NCBI GenBank assembly: GCA_019639175.1 | Contig: JAHBSK010000004.1 | Span: forward strand, 186,001 to 250,000 | Origin: Acidobacteriota bacterium | Lineage (GTDB): Bacteria; Acidobacteriota; Blastocatellia; Pyrinomonadales; Pyrinomonadaceae | Direction: 5' to 3' | Length of the DNA: 64,000 nucleotides | Shown: one piece after another, positions 41,526-49,763 of the stretch | Position numbering within the stretch: position 1 is the first letter of the stretch | Layout of the letters: every line of letters starts with the position of its first letter | Notes under the pieces: generated by a model | The model's database searches: none | Seen by the model: only the letters and a program-made list of their open reading frames with translations | Told to the model about the DNA's origin: nothing | Program-made: the position numbers and the translations under genes

Positions 41526-43424
41526 ATGAAAAACATGAAAAGCATAAAAAGAACATTTTTAACTCTGACGATAATATCAATGGCCCTAACAATTACGAGC
41601 TTTGCACAGGATCGTGAAAAAGAGACCGTGATCGCGGCTCCGGCGGCGCCGTTTACCTATCAGGGCAAGTTGACAGTCGGCGGCACGGCGGCGAATGGCA
41701 CGTATGACTTTATTATCGCGATCTACAGCGAGCCGGAAGACGGCAGCCTGCTTGGCGAGCCGCAAACAATAGAGGGCGTTCAGGTGGTGAACGGCATTTT
41801 TACCGTCAATTTGGAGGTTGAGACCGGACTTTTTCAGAGATTTGAGACCGCGTATCTGGACATTCAGGTCAGGCCGGAGCGAGAAGGCGATTTTACGCGG
41901 CTGTTTCCCCGCCAGCAGATCGGCTCGACACCATACGCCAAGATCGCCGACAGCGCCAGAGAGGCCGACCTTCTCAACTGCTCGAACTGCATCACTAACA
42001 GCCATATCGCATCCGGCATCAGCGGATCAAAGATCAGCGGCCCGGTCGCAAACGCAACCAATGCCGTTAATGCCACGAATGCTACAAACGCAGTCACAGC
42101 CCAGAATGCCCTCAACGCGGTCGATCTTACCTCCGATCAGACCGTCGGCGGAGACAAAAGATTTACCGGCAGCATATCAAGCGACGGCGGCTTTGCCGGT
42201 GACGGATCGGGGCTGACCAATGTGTCGGGAACGCTGAGGTGGAATGTGGTTACGGGAACATCTGTTACGGCGTCGCCGAACAACGCTTATGTGGCGACCA
42301 ATGCGGGCCAGACCGTAATTACGCTTCCGGCATCGGCGAATCCGGGTGACGTTATAAAGATACGGGCACAGGGCGACGGAGGTTTTCGGATATCTCAACA
42401 GGCCGGCCAGCAAATACTGGCGTCGAATATCCCGAAAAACTCATTAGTATTTACTCCGAGAGAAAGCAATCGCGGTTGGACCTCGATCACATCGTCCGCC
42501 GACGGAACAAAGCTGGCTGCTGTTAGCTGGGGCGGCCAGATCTATACCTCAACGGACGCGGGTGTTACCTGGACAGCACGGGAAAGTGACCAAGAATGGT
42601 GGTCGATCACATCGTCCGCTGACGGTACAAAGCTGGCTACGGTTATCGGTGGTGGCCAGATATATACTTCAACGGATGCGGGTGTTACATGGACGGCGAG
42701 AGCAGCCAGCCGCGAGTGGCAGTCGATCACATCGTCCGCGGACGGCAGCAAGCTGGCTGCTGTTGTCCTTAGCGGCCAAATTTATACCTCAACGGATTCG
42801 GGTGTTACATGGACGGCAAGAGAAAGCAATCGCAGATGGGTTTCGATCACATCGTCCGCAGACGGAACAAAGCTGGCTGCTGTTGTCGAAAACGGCCAGA
42901 TATATACCTCAACGGATTCGGGTGTTACATGGACGGCGAGAGAAAGCAATCGCAATTGGACTTCGATCACATCGTCCGCCGACGGAACAAAGCTGGCAGC
43001 TGTTGTCCTTAGCGGCCAAATTTATACCTCAACGGATTCGGGGATTACATGGACGGCGAGAATGACGGATGCTAACCGCTTTTGGCGTTCGATCAGCTCG
43101 TCTGCGGATGGGACAAAGCTGGCTGCTGTTGTCCTTAACGGCCAAATTTATACCTCAACGGATTCGGGTGTTACATGGACGGCAAGAGAAAGCAACCGCA
43201 ATTGGCAATCGATCACATCATCCGCAGACGGCGCAAAATTTGCGGCTGTTGTCTATAACCGCCAGATATACACCTCGGAAATGAGTGTGTCAGCTCTGCC
43301 GGCGACGACCGCCGGGACCGCCGGCTATCTGACAGGTGAGAAATTCTCGACCATCGAACTGATCTATATCGGCGGCGGCCAATTCGTCGCCGTAAACGCG
43401 ACCGGCAATTTCGAAGCCTATTAG
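41526..43424 (+). CDS. Exported tail-fibre-like protein with seven-bladed BNR/Asp-box propeller
   Basis: Residues 1-165 (signal peptide, FTYQGKLTVGG domain, CSNC motif) are a near copy of the protein at 33981. The linker is different, with an Asn/Ala repeat (ATNAVNATNATNAVTAQNA). Then come tail-fibre-like LTSDQTVGGDKRFTG and FAGDGSGLTNVSG, and a beta segment. From about residue 310, seven 40-residue repeats (ESNR.W.SITSSADGTKLAAVV..GQIYTSTDSGVTWTAR) contain the Asp-box STDSGVTW found in BNR/sortilin-type propellers. A short C-terminal cap ends the protein. The shared stalk with a different propeller suggests a modular surface display protein. Confidence 0.88.
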   Translation: MKNMKSIKRTFLTLTIISMALTITSFAQDREKETVIAAPAAPFTYQGKLTVGGTAANGTYDFIIAIYSEPEDGSLLGEPQTIEGVQVVNGIFTVNLEVETGLFQRFETAYLDIQVRPEREGDFTRLFPRQQIGSTPYAKIADSAREADLLNCSNCITNSHIASGISGSKISGPVANATNAVNATNATNAVTAQNALNAVDLTSDQTVGGDKRFTGSISSDGGFAGDGSGLTNVSGTLRWNVVTGTSVTASPNNAYVATNAGQTVITLPASANPGDVIKIRAQGDGGFRISQQAGQQILASNIPKNSLVFTPRESNRGWTSITSSADGTKLAAVSWGGQIYTSTDAGVTWTARESDQEWWSITSSADGTKLATVIGGGQIYTSTDAGVTWTARAASREWQSITSSADGSKLAAVVLSGQIYTSTDSGVTWTARESNRRWVSITSSADGTKLAAVVENGQIYTSTDSGVTWTARESNRNWTSITSSADGTKLAAVVLSGQIYTSTDSGITWTARMTDANRFWRSISSSADGTKLAAVVLNGQIYTSTDSGVTWTARESNRNWQSITSSADGAKFAAVVYNRQIYTSEMSVSALPATTAGTAGYLTGEKFSTIELIYIGGGQFVAVNATGNFEAY

Positions 43425-43447
43425 AGTGGAAAGGTGGAAAAGGAGAA

Positions 43448-43473
43448 AAGGAAAATTGATCCGACTTTTCCTT
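43448..43473 (+). terminator. Possible terminator after the BNR propeller gene
   Basis: AAGGAAAA (43448-43455) and TTTTCCTT (43466-43473) form an 8-bp stem with a 10-nt loop, 24 nt after the stop. Confidence 0.55.
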
Positions 43474-43511
43474 CGCCGTACTGTGCCGGTAACAAAATTG
43501 GCCTCTAAAAG

Positions 43512-43540
43512 TTGAGAATTTCAGCATTTTCGGGTAATAT
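43512..43540 (+). promoter_or_regulatory. Sigma-70 promoter of the iron-sulfur carrier gene
   Basis: TTGAGA (43512-43517), 17 nt, TAATAT (43535-43540). It lies 63 nt before the start codon. Confidence 0.65.
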
Positions 43541-43603
43541 TTATTTTAATGTAAGGATTCACTTTGTGTGTCCTGATCTTAATAGGAGTTATCGAACTAA
43601 AAT

Positions 43604-43960
43604 ATGTCAGCTGTTGCAGCTCCAAGTCTTGATATTAACGTAACGGAATCCGCTTTGACGGAAATTAAGGGTTTTCTGGCCGGCGAGGACGATCTGCCGG
43701 AAACGGCCGGGCTTCGCGTTCGTGTTGTGCCGGGCGGTTGTTCGGGTTTCCAGTACAGCCTCAACATCGAGGAAGAATCCAAAACAGGCGACTTCATCCT
43801 GGACAAGGCGAATGTCAAATTGTTCGTTGATATGTTCTCGGCACAGTACCTGAACGGCATCACGATAGATTACACATCGAATATGATGGGTTCGGGATTT
43901 ACATTTGAAAACCCGAACGCATCAGGCGGATGCGGCTGCGGAACATCTTTTTCGGCTTAA
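43604..43960 (+). CDS. HesB/IscA-type iron-sulfur cluster carrier (ErpA/SufA-like)
   Basis: This 118-residue A-type carrier takes iron-sulfur clusters to target proteins in the cytoplasm. The three conserved cysteines are present: Cys in VVPGGCSGFQY (about 46) and the pair in GGCGCGTSF near the C-terminus (about 110-112). The sequence fits A-type proteins but does not decide between ErpA, IscA and SufA. It stands alone with its own promoter, apart from any isc or suf cluster, a setting more typical of ErpA. Confidence 0.93.
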   Translation: MSAVAAPSLDINVTESALTEIKGFLAGEDDLPETAGLRVRVVPGGCSGFQYSLNIEEESKTGDFILDKANVKLFVDMFSAQYLNGITIDYTSNMMGSGFTFENPNASGGCGCGTSFSA

Positions 43961-44378
43961 ACTGCCAATAGGTTCTGTCCACGGTCGCCATTTTTGGGAA
44001 TCTCCGAGTCATTGGGGCTTTCTAAAAAACATACACGACAACTAAAAGTAAGGACAGGCGGCCATAACGGAAGGTTGGGCGGTTTCACACAAAGTGGAAC
44101 CGCCCGCCATACATCATCAGGTCATTCGTCGAAAACCGTTTGCGCTCTTCCTTTTGAAAATGCTATCCTCTTTTTTAGCTGAAAGACACAGCCGTGTCGT
44201 TTGATGGATCGCGGTTGGATCCCCAAGAGTCTTTCGGTTCTTTAAAAATTAAAAACAATCGAACGCTTATCTTGTCCCTTACGGACTTTTCGGGTATTTT
44301 ATCCGATCCTCACCTCGCTTTGTTTACGGCAGTTGCTGCCCTGCTCGCGTTCGTCCGGTACTAAAGGAGAAATAAGTT
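43961..44378 (+). other. Intergenic region with strong hairpin and leader
   Basis: No gene is supported. It contains a 12-bp hairpin (44077-44105) and a long leader before the NlpC/P60 gene. I looked for a ydaO-type c-di-AMP riboswitch in front of this peptidoglycan hydrolase gene and found no recognisable conserved core. Confidence 0.5.
44077..44105 (+). terminator. Strong hairpin downstream of the iron-sulfur carrier gene
   Basis: GGGCGGTTTCAC (44077-44088) pairs with GTGGAACCGCCC (44094-44105) with one G-T wobble and a 5-nt loop. No T-run follows, so termination might need another factor. Confidence 0.55.
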
Positions 44379-45104
44379 TTGGGAGTTTATAAAGGTTCAG
44401 TTGCCGCACTGGTGTTTTTTGCTGCGGCCATAGTTTGCTTCACGGTTGAGGCCGCCGCACAGGATCGTCCTCGTGTCATCAGGTCAGTTTCAAGCCGTCC
44501 GATAAATCAACCGCCTGCAGAAGCAGCCCCAGAACAGCCAGCTCAGCCAACCCAGGGCAACACAACCCGCCAACCACAGCCGCTGACAAACAAAATAGTA
44601 GTAACACCGGAACCCTCATTGGTAAAAAAGACCGGTGAATCAAGCCCGCTGACGGCAATGAACAAAGCCGCCGCCAGACGCTCGGTTTACAGTTCGTCAG
44701 TTACGAATAACATTCTCCTCGGCATTCAATCCCGCCTCGGCATCCCTTACAAATACGGTTCCAGCGGCCCGAACAGATACGACTGTTCCGGTTTTGTCTG
44801 GAGCGTGTTCAAGGACGCGGGGCTTGGCTTTGAACGCACAAGCGCTCGCAGCCTGTGGGCAATGTCAACACCTGTCGAAGGCGACGACAGATATGTTTTT
44901 GGCACACTGGTGTTTATGAACAAACTCGGCCATATGGGAATTGTGGCGGATGAGAATGGGTTCTATCACGCCTCCAGCAGCAAAGGAATAACATATTCGC
45001 CATTCAAGGGTTATTGGGAAAAAAGGATCGTCGGTTTTCGCCGTTTGGACATTTCGGTGAAAATAACCGATCCGGTCGCTCCTCCGGCAGACACGGAAAA
45101 ATAA
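44379..45104 (+). CDS. Exported NlpC/P60-family peptidoglycan endopeptidase
   Basis: The protein has 241 residues: signal peptide (about 1-28), a long Pro/Gln-rich linker (about 35-95) and an NlpC/P60 domain (about 110-225). The catalytic Cys is in RYDCSGFVWSVF (about 129) and the His in LGHMGIV (about 187), with a further His in FYHASSSKGI. These enzymes cut D-Glu-meso-DAP bonds in cell-wall peptides. The start is TTG, 10 nt after AAGGAG. A strong hairpin ends the gene. Confidence 0.92.
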   Translation: MGVYKGSVAALVFFAAAIVCFTVEAAAQDRPRVIRSVSSRPINQPPAEAAPEQPAQPTQGNTTRQPQPLTNKIVVTPEPSLVKKTGESSPLTAMNKAAARRSVYSSSVTNNILLGIQSRLGIPYKYGSSGPNRYDCSGFVWSVFKDAGLGFERTSARSLWAMSTPVEGDDRYVFGTLVFMNKLGHMGIVADENGFYHASSSKGITYSPFKGYWEKRIVGFRRLDISVKITDPVAPPADTEK

Positions 45105-45124
45105 GTCCGTGTTCAAAAACATCT

Positions 45125-45159
45125 GCAAAGCCTCGGATCATGTAATTCGAGGCTTTTGC
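45125..45159. terminator. Bidirectional terminator between convergent genes
   Basis: GCAAAGCCTCG (45125-45135) pairs with CGAGGCTTTTGC (45148-45159), with one bulge. It lies between the NlpC/P60 gene and the small minus-strand gene. Confidence 0.75.
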
Positions 45160-45162
45160 TCT

Positions 45163-45372
45163 TTAAACGACAAACCCCGGCCTTGAGTGACTGGCATTTG
45201 CCTCGCTCGCAAAAACTATCTTGTCAACGGCTATGTAAGTGACAGTCTCATCCTCATCTTTTAGGGAAAGAACTCCCTGATCAACGCTTACAACCTCGCC
45301 TTTGAATCCGGAAGCGTTTCCGCAACCGATATTTACCTGTTTTCCCAAAAGCCCTTTCAGTATCTCTTCCAT
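45163..45372 (-). CDS. Small Sm/Hfq-like domain protein (DUF6897-like)
   Basis: This 69-residue protein folds as a short beta barrel by pattern: LLGKQVNIGCGNASGFKGEVVSVDQGVLSLKDEDETVTYIAVDKIVF. This resembles small Sm-like proteins such as DUF6897 or MM_0924 types; an RNA-binding role is possible but unproven. The frame is open to 45477, but the ATG at 45372 with an upstream GAGG fits the domain boundary. Confidence 0.65.
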   Translation of the reverse strand: MEEILKGLLGKQVNIGCGNASGFKGEVVSVDQGVLSLKDEDETVTYIAVDKIVFASEANASHSRPGFVV

Positions 45373-45513
45373 ATTGCTGACCTGCCTCTCTGATCCAAAT
45401 TTTCTTCCCTCAACTGCGGAACTCACATTATCGACCTTTAGCCAAAAATCCTGCCAAATTGACTGATTATACGTCATTCTGACCGATGTATGGCATCGCA
45501 GAAAAATAAAATG

Positions 45514-45542
45514 TTGACACTATTATAACAGTGTTTTACTTT
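45514..45542 (+). promoter_or_regulatory. Promoter of the subtilase gene with overlapping operator palindrome
   Basis: TTGACA (45514-45519), 17 nt, TACTTT (45537-45542). The 18-bp sequence at 45517-45534 (ACACT...AGTGT) is palindromic at 16 of 18 positions and covers the end of the -35 and most of the spacer, where a repressor would block RNA polymerase. Confidence 0.5.
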
Positions 45543-45630
45543 GTTAATACTTGGCGAGTTTTTCGCCTCTCCGCCAAAAGCCCATACCACCGCTCCGACG
45601 ACCATTAAATTAGAAGGAATATTGTTCAAG

Positions 45631-47526
45631 ATGAAATATCCGGTAATACTCTCTTTATTTCTTAGCGTCATTGTTTTCGGCCTCAGTCATCGCCCTGACA
45701 CAGCTTCCGCACAGGAAACTATCAGGTCACAGCGGGACACTTCCGATTCAAAAAGAACCTCAAGAAACAAATTCCTTCGCTCTGGCGATCCGGTTCCTGG
45801 TCGGTACATCGTCACATTCGCCCCGGAGACTTCCTTGCGGCCGTCATCAGAGTGGGAAACCGTATCAACAGTCTATCAGATGGCGGGAGAATACGGCACA
45901 TCGGTTGACGACGTCTTTACTTCAGCCATTCGCGGTTTCTCCGCTGAAATGACCGAACAGCAGGCACTGGCACTAAGTCAGGATGAACGGGTGCTTTTTG
46001 TCGAGGAAGATTCATACACGTATCCGACAGGCGTTCAGTCCAGTTCAGACTGGGGCCTGGACCGCATTGACCAAAGAGAGCTGCCGCTGAACGGAGCTTT
46101 TATGTATTCGCACACCGGGGCAGGAGTCAGCGTTTATGTGGTGGATTCAGGGATCCGTCCGACACACGAGGATTTTGGCGGACGAGCCTCGATAGCATTT
46201 GATGCTCTTTCCGACGGCCAGAATGGAATGGACTGTACAGGCCACGGGACCCACGTTGCGGGAACAATAGGGAGTTCAACTTACGGCGTTGCGAAAAACG
46301 CAAACCTTTATGGCGTCCGCGTTCTGCCGTGCAGCGGCCCCGGATTGGTATCAAGAATGATCGCGGGCATAAATTGGGTGACATCCAATCATAATTCTCC
46401 GGCCGTGATGAATATCAGCATCACCGTAACGAACATCTCCCAATCGCTCAACAACGCAATTGAAAACGCGGTAAACTCCGGGATCACGGTCGTGACATCC
46501 GCCGGAAACTATGGCGCCGACGCCTGTAACTATTCGCCCGCGGCAACGCCGAGCGCGATAGTTGTCGGGGCCATCGGGGACAATGATGTCAGGATGCCGT
46601 ATTCCAACTATGGATCGTGTGTGGATATTTTCGCTCCGGGAAACGCCATCAGATCTCTCAGCCACCAAAACGACTCGGGGACGAGGGTAATGAGCGGAAC
46701 GTCCATGGCCGCCCCGATGGTGACCGGAGCCGCAGCACTGTTCCTTGAAGCCAACCCGTACGCCGGCCCATCAACCGTCGCCAATAGGCTCAAACTTGAC
46801 GCAACGCCGGGACGCATCACCAACATCGATACGGTATCGCCAAACAGGCTTCTTTACACATGGCTCGGCGACACCGAACCGCCTGTGCCGGGATCGGTCA
46901 CGATCATCAAGGAAGTTCAGGCACTGGACGGATCGACCGCTTCAACTGAGGCTTTTACTTACACTACCTCAAATCTGGGCGTTGATAATTTTTCATTGAT
47001 CGACAACGATGAGGAACCGGCAGACAGGCTTGTGAATTCCGGCATCTTCCTTTTCAACGAGCAGAACGCCATTTCGGTCATGGAAGACCAGAAACACGGC
47101 TGGGCGCTCACCGAAATAGAATGCACTGAAACTTCGCCTAACGGACTGCCTCATTCAAATAACACCTACGCGTCGATCCAGGATCGCCAGGCAAACATTA
47201 TTGTAGAGGAAGGTGAGGCCGTAACGTGCATTTTCCGCAGCCAGCAGCTTGCTCCGACATCAGCCCCTGCCAGCGTAAGCGGACGCGTTACCAACAATAT
47301 GGGATATGGCGTCAAAAATGTGCGGGTCAGGATAGAGGATATGGTCACAGGCCAATCGCGGGCTGTTATGACAAACGCATTCGGATTTTATTCATTCAAT
47401 GAATTGCCCACTACCCATCTGTACACCGTTTCAGCAAAAGCCGCACGGCGCCAGCCCTTTGTCGTTTCGAGCTACACCTTCAATCTTTACGACAATATTA
47501 CCGGTATGGATTTTCAGATGCAATGA
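45631..47526 (+). CDS. Secreted subtilisin-family (S8) serine protease with C-terminal modules
   Basis: The protein has 631 residues. A signal peptide (about 1-28) is followed by an I9 inhibitor propeptide (about 50-125) and a proteinase K/aqualysin-like S8 domain (about 135-400). The triad is Asp in VVDSGI, His in GHGTHVAG and Ser in SGTSMAAP; oxyanion Asn is in SAGNYG. A beta domain with the feel of prealbumin-like/DUF5979 modules follows (about 420-540), and then the C-terminal carboxypeptidase-regulatory-like module (about 548-631) seen in two other exported proteins nearby. The frame is open from 45541, but the ATG at 45631 starts a clean signal peptide. Confidence 0.94.
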   Translation: MKYPVILSLFLSVIVFGLSHRPDTASAQETIRSQRDTSDSKRTSRNKFLRSGDPVPGRYIVTFAPETSLRPSSEWETVSTVYQMAGEYGTSVDDVFTSAIRGFSAEMTEQQALALSQDERVLFVEEDSYTYPTGVQSSSDWGLDRIDQRELPLNGAFMYSHTGAGVSVYVVDSGIRPTHEDFGGRASIAFDALSDGQNGMDCTGHGTHVAGTIGSSTYGVAKNANLYGVRVLPCSGPGLVSRMIAGINWVTSNHNSPAVMNISITVTNISQSLNNAIENAVNSGITVVTSAGNYGADACNYSPAATPSAIVVGAIGDNDVRMPYSNYGSCVDIFAPGNAIRSLSHQNDSGTRVMSGTSMAAPMVTGAAALFLEANPYAGPSTVANRLKLDATPGRITNIDTVSPNRLLYTWLGDTEPPVPGSVTIIKEVQALDGSTASTEAFTYTTSNLGVDNFSLIDNDEEPADRLVNSGIFLFNEQNAISVMEDQKHGWALTEIECTETSPNGLPHSNNTYASIQDRQANIIVEEGEAVTCIFRSQQLAPTSAPASVSGRVTNNMGYGVKNVRVRIEDMVTGQSRAVMTNAFGFYSFNELPTTHLYTVSAKAARRQPFVVSSYTFNLYDNITGMDFQMQ

Positions 47527-47576
47527 TCCTTACCAGATACCATTCCCGCCGATACACAAATAATTCCTGTCATTAC

Positions 47577-47600
47577 GCCGCCTGAAAAGGGCGGCTTTTT
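47577..47600 (+). terminator. Rho-independent terminator of the subtilase gene
   Basis: GCCGCC (47577-47582) and GGCGGC (47590-47595) form a perfect stem with a 7-nt loop, followed by six T residues. Confidence 0.9.
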
Positions 47601-47809
47601 TCATTTCTGATCTAAATTACAAAAAAAGTTTTATTTTTGTGGAATTAACCGGCAATTCCCCGTATTATTGTGCAAACAGACGTAAAGTCACCGTCCTTTA
47701 ATATGAAACATAAAGGATGACCGCTTTAGGAAATGCAGTGATATAGCGGACGAAATGCCGTGAACTGCCGATATTCCAAACGGCCCGGATAACCGGTCTG
47801 CGGTCAAAG

Positions 47810-47854
47810 TGTTTAACAAATTGTGTTGACTTAGTAATAAATATTTGTTAAACA
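47810..47854. promoter_or_regulatory. Twin operator TGTTWAACA around a TTGACT -35 box
   Basis: TGTTTAACA (47810-47818) and TGTTAAACA (47846-47854) are each palindromic, and within a larger perfect 11-bp inverted repeat (GTTTAACAAAT / ATTTGTTAAAC). TTGACT (47826-47831) lies between them; the second site falls where the -10 is expected. This layout suits a dimeric repressor binding cooperatively. Confidence 0.5.
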
Positions 47855-47970
47855 AAGAGTTATATTTTAGTTTTAGGACTGCTCACAACGGCCGCATCGC
47901 TGTGCTTAGGCCACGCGTTTGCCGTCAGTAAGCATGACAACGGAGTCTTAGATAAAAAGGAGTATAAAAA

Positions 47971-48864
47971 ATGAAGTTCCCCCGAGAAAATAGTTTGAGT
48001 CATACGCTCCGCGTAATGACTTTCGCCCTTTGTATAATAGCCTTAGTTAACATCTCTTTTGCACAAACACGATCCGGCGAGATCAAGACCAGAGACACAG
48101 GCACATCCGCTCAACTTGACACCAAACGCATAAATACCCAATCGGTAGCAAATGCTCAGGGTCCATGGTATTACCAGACACCGGCGATCACATGTAAACA
48201 ACTGTGGGACTGGGGAGCATGGGGCTGGGAAACTCAGTACGACCACATGTCAGGTGAGTGGGAAATGAGAGTAAATCAACCTGTTCCCGCATCCTCATTT
48301 CCTATAGCTAATAATGGCTCCATAGTCGAGTTGGACGGCGGTATGCCTGCCAAACCGGAACTGTCTGTAACGCTGAATACTTCAGTAGCCGGAAACGTGT
48401 TGGACTCTTGGGCACTTGGGCCGCTTAATCAAACAGACAGGGCGGTTTCTGCTATCGTCATTCGCGGCGGCAATGGATTGAACGTTTATACATATCCGAA
48501 CCTTGCCATCGGCGACAACGAACCGCTTATTGCACCGGGCGGAGCGACCATTGAGAACGTTGTTCTCTGTATGGAACCATTCAGCGTTCCTTCATCAGCG
48601 GATGCGACCATTACAGGGCGTGCTTTGACAATGACCGGAGCCGGCATATCTGGTGCCCGCATTCAGTTGATCAATCTTGCTACTGGACAGACGCGTATAG
48701 TCAACACCAATCCGTTTGGATACTATACTTTCCAGCAGCTTGATGTCGCCGAGCTTTATCAGATTTCCATCTCGCACAAACGGCATCAGTTTATCGAGAG
48801 CCATCGGACCTTCACGCTGGATTCAGACCTGACTGGACTCGATTTTGTCAGTTCAAGTTGGTAA
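47971..48864 (+). CDS. Exported protein with C-terminal carboxypeptidase-regulatory-like module
   Basis: The 297-residue protein has a signal peptide (about 1-31, ending ISFAQ). A Trp-rich middle region (GPWYYQTPAITCKQLWDWGAWG...) of unknown type is followed by a beta domain and the C-terminal module (about 213-297: ITGRALTMTGAGISGARIQLI...NTNPFGYYTFQQLDVAELY). AAGGAG lies just before the ATG. A long inverted-repeat operator upstream suggests regulated expression. Function unknown. Confidence 0.8.
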   Translation: MKFPRENSLSHTLRVMTFALCIIALVNISFAQTRSGEIKTRDTGTSAQLDTKRINTQSVANAQGPWYYQTPAITCKQLWDWGAWGWETQYDHMSGEWEMRVNQPVPASSFPIANNGSIVELDGGMPAKPELSVTLNTSVAGNVLDSWALGPLNQTDRAVSAIVIRGGNGLNVYTYPNLAIGDNEPLIAPGGATIENVVLCMEPFSVPSSADATITGRALTMTGAGISGARIQLINLATGQTRIVNTNPFGYYTFQQLDVAELYQISISHKRHQFIESHRTFTLDSDLTGLDFVSSSW

Positions 48865-48878
48865 GTTTGCCCACACGG

Positions 48879-48910
48879 ACCGGTCAGGAGTTATTAGGCT
48901 CCTGATCGGT
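48879..48910 (+). terminator. Hairpin downstream of the 47971 gene
   Basis: ACCGGTCAGGAG (48879-48890) pairs with CTCCTGATCGGT (48899-48910) with one G-T wobble and an 8-nt loop. No long T-run follows. Confidence 0.55.
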
Positions 48911-49049
48911 TGGAGTAGAAATATTCTCCAGGGGAAAAACGAACGGCGGCCCGATCTGGCCGCCATCTTTGTTCCTGTAACCCATGTTCCATTTCCCGAG
49001 AACTCAAATGATTGGATCATTTGCAGACGGGGATAAAGGCATGGTCTCG

Positions 49050-49337
49050 TCACTCCAACATCGAATTTCCCTGATTTTTTGGGTCATATCGCACACCGAT
49101 CTTTGCTCCGGGAGCATATTTCAACGGGTCCTTCAGCCGATCTTCACTTACCAGTTCTGACGATTCAAAATCTACACCGTTAAGAGAATAAATGTAAAAA
49201 ACGATCTCACCGCCAGCCGCCGCCTCATTTTCGAGTATGCGTCCATCCGTTATCCTGCCGATCTCACGAAGTCTTTCCCGCCGTTCCGTCTCCGGATCCG
49301 CGTCGCTTCTTTTCCTGAAAAGATCAAAAAGTCCCAT
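49050..49337 (-). CDS. Small DUF3592-like protein
   Basis: This 95-residue soluble protein has a basic N-terminus (MGLFDLFRKRSDADPETERRERLREIG) and a beta-rich core (GRITDGRILENEAAAGGEIVFYIYSLNGVDFES...GAKIGVRYDPKNQGNS). The core pattern is like the soluble part of DUF3592 proteins, but there are no membrane helices. It lies 3 nt after the next gene upstream on the same strand, so it belongs to that operon. Confidence 0.65.
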   Translation of the reverse strand: MGLFDLFRKRSDADPETERRERLREIGRITDGRILENEAAAGGEIVFYIYSLNGVDFESSELVSEDRLKDPLKYAPGAKIGVRYDPKNQGNSMLE

Positions 49338-49340
49338 GCC

Positions 49341-49763
49341 TTAGTCAATTATTAAAGGAGGTTTGTTGTACCTGCTCCTAAGAGAGTTTACCGCCGACAG
49401 CACTGCCGGTCGCTTGATCAGCTTTGCCTCCAATGGCCGTTTTCCGGGAATATCCATCATTATCAGACCGATCAGGATCGTCAATATTCCCTGTCCAGGC
49501 CCGATCAGCATCACAATGCCCGCCAGCACAAGGATCGCTCCGATGATATTCTTTATAATAGTGGCTCCCCACCGTGTCAACCAAGAGCTGCCGGGCAGAA
49601 AATCTTTTTGATAATGAGAGCTGAAATAATTTGCCGGTATCTTTACTATGACAACAGCAACGATAAGAATGCTCAGAAAAAACGAAAGCACGAACAGACC
49701 CGCCCCGACAAACAGGCGCTGCCACGTGAACGTTTCCCAAATTCCCAGAAGAAATTCCGTCAT
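49341..49763 (-). CDS. PGPGW-family small transmembrane protein
   Basis: The 140-residue protein has three hydrophobic segments (about 15-40, 65-86 and 88-102) and the family core GPGQGILTILIGLIMMDIPGKR. The function of this family is not known. It overlaps the phosphatidyltransferase gene upstream by 4 nt (ATGA), which suggests a link with the envelope or lipid metabolism. Confidence 0.82.
   Translation of the reverse strand: MTEFLLGIWETFTWQRLFVGAGLFVLSFFLSILIVAVVIVKIPANYFSSHYQKDFLPGSSWLTRWGATIIKNIIGAILVLAGIVMLIGPGQGILTILIGLIMMDIPGKRPLEAKLIKRPAVLSAVNSLRSRYNKPPLIID

Larger units (their letters stand above)
47527..47970 (+). other. Intergenic region: terminator, then operator-rich promoter
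   Basis: No gene is supported. It holds the protease terminator (47577-47600) and, 110-170 nt before the next gene, a promoter flanked by two TGTTWAACA palindromes. Confidence 0.6.

Noticed and set aside
42460..43270. Second set of regular repeats of about 120 nt
   Set aside because: In-frame Asp-box propeller blades, not CRISPR.
44160..44378. Possible ydaO-type c-di-AMP riboswitch before the NlpC/P60 gene
   Set aside because: Such genes often carry it, but I could not find the conserved core sequence or the expected pseudoknotted stems.
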